Origin: Talpa occidentalis
Lineage: Eukaryota; Chordata; Mammalia; Eulipotyphla; Talpidae
DNA: 64,000 bases
Assembly (NCBI RefSeq): GCF_014898055.3
Contig: NW_023604861.1
Location: 93,994,083 to 94,058,082, forward strand
Direction of reading: 5' to 3'
Of this stretch, positions 56,110 through 64,000 are shown one piece after another. The notes beneath the pieces were generated by a model. It did no database searches. It had not been told where the DNA came from and saw nothing but the letters and a program-made list of their open reading frames with translations. Every line of letters starts with the position of its first letter. The stretch's first letter is position 1. The position numbers were made by a program, and so were the translations under genes.

Positions 56110-59100
56110 GTACCGGCTGGCTGCGGTGCACACCCTCAGGGCGGCCGGGCACGATTGTCGCAGTGGGTGGGTGAATGAATGGTCGGGGACTTTGGAGGAT
56201 GAGGGTGTGAGGGAAGAGCTGTCCCCACATGGTGGGAACTAGGATCCACACAGGTTTGGCCCTTGCTGGGGCTGGGAGCTTTGCTACAGCGCTGGCTCTT
56301 CGTTTGCAAAGTGGAGGGGGAAGGCTGGAGATCTCTGGCCCGGCACGCCCTGGTCCCCTTTCCTTCCCTCCCGCGATCCTGTCTGCGCGCCTGACTTCAG
56401 CCCTCATAGTTCACTTTTATGGCAACGAGTTCATTGGTTTCCAGGAGTCCCTTGGGCGCGGTGGGGAGTGAAGAAGGGGAATGTGGGACTGTGCTGCGGG
56501 CGGAGAAGGAAGGAAGACCCTTCCCTTTGGGGCATTTGGCTTGATCCAGGTCTTGGGAGGTCTGGAATGCTGTGGAGGGGTGGTCCTGGGGTTGCAGGAA
56601 AAAGAAGCATGGGGCTTTGGGGAAGCCTGTCAGTCGTCTTCTGTCCTGGTTCCCAGCAAGGTTGTCCCTGTACTTAGGTTTCCTTAGGACTCTGCAAAAG
56701 CTGCTTTAGTAATTGGTGAGTCTTCTCAGGAGATCTCCTCTGCAGGCCTTCACCCTGTGGTGAGGCAGGCCCCTCTGCCGGTTAGTTGGGGGATCTTCAG
56801 AGCCTAGTTGTGGGGTAGGTCAGGTGCTTCTCAGTTTGGGATTGGTAGGGGCTGCCCTCACCAGATAAATAAGGGAGAAAATATTTGCCCAAGAGTTGCC
56901 CATAGTGGGGAAGAGCAGTTTTACAATTCCACTTTAGACAAGATTGGGACTTTCCTAGGGTTCTAAGGGTGTCATATTCTCAGAGAGAAGGGAGATCTAA
57001 GAAGAGAGTGGTACGTGCTCACTGCCCCCACCCCACAGGGCATGGTGGAGGGCTGGGTGTGGATGTAACTGGTTTGAATGGTCAGGGTTTTTACTTGCTT
57101 TGCAACTGACTTCCAGTGTGACTGCAGGACAGTCACTTAGCCTCTCTGGGCTTTAGCCAGCAACAAAGCTGGTGAGAAAACATGATTTTCTTTTTGGATC
57201 ACACACTCTTGCCTTCCTCCTATGAGTGGGATGAGCAGTGGTTCCTGTGTCTACCCATGGGAAGGGAATTGAACTCTTGAGGAAAGAAGCTTGATGACTT
57301 TTGAGCCAATGTCTTGCTTGGGTTTGGATAAGATGTTTGGTCAGGGTGGAAGGTCAGGGAGCTGTCATAGACCAGACTGGGACACTGCCCATACCCACAC
57401 CAACTGAAACACTAGGCAGTGGGTCCAATGGAGGGGTCCTGCCCACACTTGGGCAGGGGCTGTGTATCTAAATGCCTGGAGAGCACAGCAGCCTACAGCG
57501 TCCTGCCAACCCCTACCCCCCAGGACAGAAGGATGACAAAGGAGCACAGAGATGCCTGTCTACCCCCTCTCCTTGCCACTAGGGAACACCTCCCAAGTTG
57601 GGGCGGACACGTGCCTAGAGCATCATAGCTGGTGAGTAGCAGTACAGGGCAGGCATGAAGGCCCTGCAGCCTGCAGTTCAGCACCCTTTCGACCCCTCCA
57701 GCTGCCTCTTTCAGTTCCAAGTGAGAGAATATTCATGACCTCTGAGTGTTGTACTACATCTCATTTGTCCAGTGGTTTTCGTTTCTTTTGATAATAAGTT
57801 CCATCTGATTTGACCCTAACGTCCCATTCTGTGGGATGGAAAACAGGCCTAGAGAAGGGAGGAGACTTGTATAAATAACCTAGTGGGCTAGGGAAGATGC
57901 CGGCTGTTTCTGGAATGCCCACCTGGCTAAATGCTTCCCATGGTGCCATCCACATCAGTGTCGTCGGCTCCCCCACACCTACCTATGGAGTGTCACAATT
58001 GGAGACTGGGTGTATACCCAGCTAACTCTGAGAAGAGAGTATGATCCTGGCCTTCTTCACTTTCTGTGGGGAAGTTCTGTATAAAAGAAACCAATTCAGG
58101 TAGAGGGCATGTATGCACAGGCATGCAGGTACACACACCCGTGTGCACTCACATGATCATTACGCATGCTCAAGAACATCCACGATGCGTGGCTGCACAG
58201 GGCCTGCTCCTTTGTTCCCTCTTGCCCAACCACTCTTTCCCTTTCCTGGAAAGGCTGCTAAGCCATCAAGGGCACCTGCCTGCTATATGAGAGGGCAAGA
58301 AACATAGCTGGGAGCCTTCTGATCACAGAACCTGGGGCCAAGGTTACACCCACCATATCACCCATCCAATGGAGAGAGCCCTGGGTCCCAAGGGAGCTCC
58401 GTGGAGGCTTTAACCTCCATGTGGAGAATGCATGTGCGTGTGTACACCCCGCACTTTACTTTTGGATGTGGCCTTGAGGGAAGGAGGAGGACAGTTCTGC
58501 CTGAGATAAGGCCTTGGTTGATACTGCACTGAAGTCACTTCTGGGATTGTGGCCTTCATTTCCCTGAGCAGCTTCCTGGTAAGGTATGAAGAGCACCAGC
58601 CTTGGGGTGCTAGAGACTGGGATTTTAATCATGTGTGACTGTGGACAAGTCACTTTCGCCCTCTGGGCCTCAGTTGCTAAAACTGGAAAATTTTGATGAC
58701 ACCCTATACACAGGGAGTACACAAATTCTTTCCAAAGAAAAAATGAAGAAAGGAATGGAAGCTACAGGAGGAGTGAACATTTCTTGAGCATCTACAAAGT
58801 CCTCGGTGCTGGGCCAGGCCTTGACAATGTAGAAATAAATGTTCTTTAATTATTTTAATAACAATCATAGGGATGACCATTCATTGAGTGTTTACTTTAT
58901 GCCAGACTCTGTGCCAAGCATATCATGTGTATTAGTTCATTGAATGAGAAGGTATTGTCATCATATTCCTTTCCTCCCACCCCCCATGTCAGAATTTATA
59001 TAAGTTGGTCGAGGTCTCTGGCCTTTGGAGACTGCAAGTGGCTTCGTGGGTTTTACACTGCACATCTCCCTGGTTTGCACTCACTGGGCCCCAGTGTGCT

Positions 59101-62100
59101 GGCACTGCCTTGGCATGGTGCAGCCACAGCCTGCAAAGCAGTGTGCTGCTGTCATTGTAGAGTCTGGATTTGAATCTGGGTCAGTCAATGAGTTGTGCCA
59201 GGAACTTGTCCCTTCATAGCTCTGCTCCTCAGCCTCTTGACCACCCTGGAGCTGTTGATCCTCAGCACAGGGAGGCCAGGCAGCATCCTATTTCGTAGGA
59301 TAACACATTATCCTCTCAACTAGGAAGTAGGCAGAAGGCGGTTAGGGCATTCTGCTAAACCGTGGAGGTGCAGGTTGGGGAGAGGCCTTCTGGTTTGGGA
59401 GGGGAGTGCATGGCCCTGGGGCCAGGATGATCGGTGTGCGGGGCAGATGGTCAGGCCACAGCACATGCCACCAGCCCAGCTGCGTAGGGCCCTCCCTGCT
59501 GCCTCATGTGAAGGCCATGTGTGCACAGCTGGGCCTGGCCCATATGCAGGGCTGCTTGGGGCCAGGTGGGAGGGGGTGGAAGGGAAAGCCTGGACTTGCT
59601 GGGTGGGTGAGGGGAGGAGCCAGAGCTATGGGCCTGGCCTCCTGGCAGAACCTTCTGGCTCAAGGCTGTGCTCACTCTTGGGCATCTGGCGTGTGTGCAT
59701 GGATCTCCTCTCCTCAAAGCACAAAGGCCCTCAGTCTTGATAAGGGGTGGCCTTGTGGGGCAGAGGCCTGGGCAGCAGTGAGAAGTCTTTGGGACCCACT
59801 GAGGTGCCTCTTTGTGAAGGAGATGCCGGGCAAGTGGTGTCTGCCATTTGCCAGGGTGTCCTCACTGAGTGAACTAGGCTGGCCCAGGAGGGGTTATGGG
59901 GTTGGCACTCCCAGCCTAGCACCTACCTCAAACCCAGACCCATAAGGTGCCAGGGAGCCATGACCCCACAACAGCTATGCACACTTTCTTAGGGAAGGGA
60001 AGACAGGCCTGCTTGCATACTGGACTCTATCCAGGTGGGTTAGGGAGGACAGAGGGCTCTCTCCTGCCCTCTCAGGTCCACAGTCACCAGGGTTGCTGCT
60101 TGTTGCACCACATTGCATTGGGCAAAGTGCCTTACCTGTGGCCCTGACTGTGAAATGCAGAGCTGCCTTCCCACTTTAGAGGTAAAGATGCTTCTGGAGA
60201 GACTGAGCAAGTAATCAGGGTCTGTACCCAGTCCCATCTGGCCCTGGGACCATGGCTTTTAACTACTAAGACCAGGTTATCAGGGTCCAGACTTGTTGCC
60301 GGGTAGAAGGTTGAGATTTTAAATAACATATTTAAAATAGACCTCAAGTAGCTTTGCCCAGGAATCCAGTACTCTGATACGAGAAGCCTAGAGAATAATT
60401 TTATTCTATTTATTTTACTTATTTTTTAAATTTATTTATTTATACAAGCACTGGGTACAGTCAGAAGCGCGGGAGGGTGAGAAAATTCACCAGAGCCAGA
60501 ACAGAGAGCAGAGCAGGCAGAAGGACTGAAGTACACTGCTGAGGGGAGCAGTGGGCTGCAGGAGAGGTCTGTGCACCATGTGGGACCCTTGCCCTGCGGC
60601 CGGGGATTGAACCAGCACTGCAGAGGCTGCGGGCAGCTTCGAGACCTAGCGCTCAACTGCTGCGCCACCAGGGAGGCCCTAGAGAGTAATTTTAAATGGA
60701 ATCCAGATCTCAGCTATGTGTCGTGAATGCAGTGATGTTGGAGTTTTCTGGGTCCAGGGGTCTTGGGCTTTCCCAGAAGGAGTCTTAGGCTGTCTCTGAA
60801 GGGTGGGTTAGAGTTGGCACACAGGTAGGAAGGTGGAGACCTCTTGCCTTCATTTCTCTGTGACACCTTCCCGGACTTACTCACCGTGATCCCATCTGAC
60901 GTAGCAAGTATTCTGATGCCCATTTTATTGATGAGGAAACTGAGGTCCCCTAAGGTTATGGACCTGCATAAGGGCATGTGAGTACCTCCAAGCTAGCCTA
61001 TTGGGAGCAGAGATGCTCCATCCAGGTCTTACCTGAGCGACCTGGGGCCTAATATGTCACCTCTGCTTCCTCCTGTGCAGATGAGATAACAATCTTTATT
61101 TAGGGGAAGATTTTAAATGAGATAAAACTGTAATGAGATAAAACTGTAAATGATCCCACAGTGCCAGATAGACAAGCAGAGCTCAGTAAACAGTTTCTAG
61201 TTAGACCTGGACTTTGACAGAAGTAATGGGACAGAGTGACAAATCTGGAATGAAACTGGCCCACAACCTGGCACAGGAGCCCCTAGGTTGGCCTTGGCTC
61301 CTCTGTTACCTAGTAGTCCCACACTGACCCAGGATCTCCACGTGAAGATTCCTCCTGAGATCCCTGCTCCCCACTGGCCTACTGGCTGGGAAGCCTAGCT
61401 GCTCAGGGGCCAAGGGCTCAAAGTGCTGGTTCTCTCCCAGCTTAGTGTCTGGGTGGAATCAGCACTTTCACAGAGCTGTGCCCAGTGTTTGGAGCCTGCA
61501 CCAGAGAGGCACCCCCAGCCTGGGGTGCAGGGGAGGCAGAGGTGTGAGGCCAACCCCTGTGACCCCCTCCTCTGCCCTGGGACTCCCAGGAAACTTTCTG
61601 TCCTCCAGACCTTGTTTGTTTACTCAGGCTGATAAAGCAGGATTCTCTGGACTTTGGTTGGGAACAGGCAAAGTGCATTGTTCTGTGACTTTTCTTGGAT
61701 GGGTTTGAGCTGAGGCCTGTCTGGGAGTTGGGGGCGGGAAGGGGGCATGACAGGGTTTTCTCTGCTGCCTTCCTGCCCCTCCCTGGGTTTCCTAGTCTGG
61801 CAAGGGGCAACCCCTTGGTCGCTGGAAGATTTTTAAAGGTGACAGCAAACTTTTCAAAAGCATGGGCTGCCATCTCGGCACCAGCAGGAGGTGGGAAATG
61901 AGCAGGATCTTTGTCCTGGGCCCTCTCAGGAGCCTCCCTGGAGAGCTACAGTGAGGGGGAAGCCTGGAGTCTTAGTTGTTGGGCAAGCGCCATAGCAACT
62001 ATAGAGTCTGTGGGTTAGCCCCTGTCGATGGGCTTCATGGTGACGTTTCCATGTCACAGCACAGAACTCAGCTGCAGTCCCCTTGGCACTTTGCGCATAC

Positions 62101-62883
62101 AACGTATATTGGTGGGGAGACATTAAAAAGTTGGAGGTGCCATCCAGTATGCCATCCAGTGCCATCCTGTGCATTTATTGAGAGTAGTTGATAATGAGTC
62201 ATATGTCAAGTCTGCTTGGGGCTGTTAGTGTTTAGCTCCCCAGGTCCAGAGGGAAAGAGAGAAGCATAGGTACACCAACCGAGTGGGCCTGCTAACTGAG
62301 TGCTGCCGCCTCTCTTGGTGTTCCTGGAGTACCAGGTGCCTAACTGCGCAGATGGGATGGCATCACCCTGGAGCATGAGTTCTCTGAAGACAGGAATCAA
62401 ATGATTATTCAGTGTTGGACCCCCTGGTGTCCAGCCAAACAAGTGTAGCTGAATGAGTGAGTGATGGAATGTCAGTTGAAAGAAAATGTTCTCCCAGAGA
62501 CTTCTCTGGGATTGGTGGAGGACCCAACTCCAAAGCACCATCCACAAGGGAGTTCACTGTACTTCATCCAGACTCAGTTTCTTCCTTTGCAAAATGGGAA
62601 CGTGAAGACTTGCCAGAATTTGAGTGGATAAGCTGAGATGAGAGTGTGTAAACAGCAGGTGCTTAGAACAGAGAATAAATCTAGGTCAAAGAATTAGACA
62701 GGCCTCCTGTGGTGCTCAGCAGTACCTTCTCAGAGGCTACAGATGTGGCTCTAGCCTGCAACCCTGGCCACATCTGCAGTGTCTGAGTGCCTGGGCAGCA
62801 GGAGGCTGGTTGGGGTACCCCTTGGGGGCTTTACTCAGCACAAAGAACCCTACAGCTCCTCCTGACACCTTCTTATTTCTCAG
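56110..62883 (+). other. ATOH8: ATOH8 intron 1
   Basis: A 6774-bp phase-0 intron with GT donor (gtaccg) and AG acceptor preceded by a pyrimidine-rich tract (cttcttatttctcag, 62869-62883). It splits the bHLH between helix 1 and the loop. MIR-like pieces are present near 57100-57165 (+), 58595-58690 (+), 58780-58950 (-), 60905-60985 (-) and 62560-62680 (+), with one recent SINE at 60404-60677. A 16-bp tandem duplication lies at 61116-61147. ORFs within it, such as 59406-59945, have no domain and are not considered exons. Confidence 0.93.
60404..60677 (-). repeat. tRNA-derived SINE in ATOH8 intron 1
   Basis: A minus copy, antisense to ATOH8, with target-site duplication cctagaga[a/g]taatttta (60387-60403 and 60678-60694). 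Its body resembles the 5602 copy more than the 7489-type copies (gcgcgggagggtgaga), hinting at a second subfamily. No disruption of splicing sites is evident. Confidence 0.92.
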
Positions 62884-63075
62884 GTGCCATGTTACTCATA
62901 TGGGCAGAAGCTGTCCAAATTGGCCATCCTGAGGATTGCCTGTAACTACATCCTGTCCCTGGCGCGGCTGGCTGATCTCGACTACAGCGCCGACCACAGC
63001 AACCTCAGCTTCTCCGAGTGCGTGCAGCGCTGCACCCGCACCCTGCAGGCCGAGGGACGTGCCAAGAAACGAAAG
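62884..63075 (+). CDS. ATOH8: ATOH8 exon 2
   Basis: This exon codes for 64 residues (250-313): the bHLH loop VPCYSYGQK, helix 2 LSKLAILRIACNYILSLARL (259-278), and a conserved C-terminal tail with SNLSFSECVQRC and the basic end KKRK. It is flanked by a good acceptor (ttctcag) and donor (AAG|gtaagt), in phase 0 at both ends. Helix 2 pairs with helix 1 for dimerisation. The stop codon is not here: in known ATOH8 genes a third exon adds about one residue before the stop, so the last exon lies beyond the window. An open frame continues to 63102 past the splice site only by read-through. Confidence 0.97.
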
Positions 63076-64000
63076 GTAAGTGCCCTTGGCACCATCTCCT
63101 GAGATGGACAGGGGAGGTGCGGACAGAACTTGGGTGCCCCCCTGTGCACCGAGACTTCCAAAGAGGCCGGTGAGATCCACCCTGGTGTCTTGCTGGGGTC
63201 ATCTCTGTTTCAGAGTCCCTAATATCTCTGGGATTATGGGTATGATCCTACTCCTGGTAAAGAGGATGCTGGGTACCTTGGATAGTCACCTCAGGGCCTG
63301 GACTTGCCTGTCACAGAAAGAAGAGGTGGCTTGTCTCTGAAGCTCTTCTGTCTTATGTGCTATGGTGCTGAATTCCCCACGCAACCCCTAATAGATGTCA
63401 TATCAGGATGAGATTCTCTGAGCCGGTTGACAGCTGAGGAGGGCCCTTCGGCATGTCTGGGGAATATGACTTGGCCTGTGGGCTACCTGAGGCTGTGTTT
63501 GAAGGTGATATTCATTCATTCGTGCTAGAAAGATTTGCTAAGCCCCGACCATGTGTCATGCATGCTGGGCAAGGGTATAGCGATGACAAACTATGATCCC
63601 TATCCACACACAGCTCACAAGAACCAGAGAGACCCTCCTGCCAGTAGACAAGGGAGGGACAGTGTTGTAAGGGGGGTGGGGGTATGCCAGTCCTGTGTCA
63701 GGGCCAGTGAAAGGCCAGGCAGAGGAAGGATGGTCACTTCTCCTGCTCAAGGGAGCCTGAAAGGGCATCTTGGTATAAGAGGTGTTTGAGCAGGACTGGC
63801 AGGACAACTGGGAGGTCACCAGGCAGAGGAGCTAGGAACACATCTAGGGTAGAGGGAACAGCTGACACAAAGCCTTACGCTCTCCTGGCCAGCGTTTGAG
63901 AAATCCACGTGTGTGCGTGGAAAGATGCTGGGGACAGCTGTGTTCCCAGATGGGCTGTGCTTCCCGCATTTCCAGTTGGGGGTCATTGCCAGGAAGTGCA
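63076..64000 (+). other. ATOH8: ATOH8 intron 2, 5' part
   Basis: Starts with the consensus donor gtaagt. An L2-like fragment (cattcattcgtgctagaaag; agccccgaccatgtgtcatg) covers about 63510-63620, with possible continuation of L2 near 63780-63890. No exon is seen before the window ends. Confidence 0.88.

Larger units (their letters stand above)
54790..56200 (+). promoter_or_regulatory. ATOH8: ATOH8 CpG island and promoter region
   Basis: Dense CpG and GC-box-like words begin near 54790 and continue through exon 1 into the start of intron 1, while the DNA on both sides is CpG-poor. This is the pattern of a developmental-gene CpG-island promoter. No clear TATA box is present; tttctttaaagg near 54922 is weak. 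E-box words cagctg lie near 54898 and 55167. The start of transcription cannot be fixed from sequence alone but should lie within about 500 bp upstream of the ATG at 55363. Confidence 0.85.

Noticed and set aside
62701..62775. Head-like phrase ggcctcctgtggtgct resembling the SINE
   Set aside because: The body of the SINE does not follow and no target duplication is visible.
1..64000. CRISPR arrays, operons, ribosome binding sites, bacterial insertion sequences
   Set aside because: The window is mammalian nuclear DNA; the short direct repeats are microsatellites, tandem duplications or target-site duplications.

Overview
This is a mammalian nuclear window: spliced coding exons, CpG-rich promoter DNA, LINE-1, tRNA-derived SINEs, solo retroviral LTRs, and MIR, L2 and MER2-like fossils. 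One protein-coding gene is supported, the 5' part of ATOH8 (atonal bHLH transcription factor 8), on the + strand at the right end: exon 1 coding 55363-56109, intron 1 56110-62883, exon 2 62884-63075, and the start of intron 2 running off the window. The stop codon is expected in a third exon beyond 64000.

The recent SINE (12 copies, GGGCCTCCCTGGTGG-type head, tRNA-like A and B boxes, A/T-rich tail) is not Alu, B1/B2, Bov-tA, PRE-1, CAN, ERE or the cetacean CHR unit. The best guess is a bat, perhaps a rhinolophoid yinpterochiropteran. That is inference from the SINE and from recent L1 and retroviral LTR activity; it is not proven here.

Layout. 1-7.75 kb: a nested pile of elements in an old minus-strand L1, holding a SINE split by a 558-bp solo LTR, a 1.48-kb betaretrovirus-like LTR, and a younger truncated L1 that itself carries a 475-bp solo LTR and a SINE. 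7.75-12 kb: mostly unassigned DNA, one SINE, an AT-rich block at 11.2-11.5 kb. 11.98-18.46 kb: a full-length but disabled + strand L1 bounded by a perfect 17-bp target-site duplication, with about 105 bp of non-L1 DNA past its first poly(A), best read as a 3' transduction. 18.5-48 kb: intergenic DNA with scattered MIR, L2, old L1, MaLR and MER2 remnants and six SINEs. 48.4-49.25 kb: a SINE and a truncated L1 inserted 5 bp apart once their target-site duplications are set aside. 49.3-55 kb: no recent SINE or L1; it contains a perfect CTCF core match at 51755 and leads into the ATOH8 CpG island (about 54.8-56.2 kb).

Outside ATOH8 I found no convincing host coding exon, tRNA, rRNA or CRISPR. Long ORFs elsewhere are L1 or SINE sequence or chance frames in GC-rich DNA. 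I did not find a new biological system. The items most worth a second look are the L1 3' transduction, the three LTRs with 4-bp target duplications, the CTCF motifs, and the ATOH8 uORF and intron-retention frame. Repeat edges of old elements are approximate because no alignment was run.
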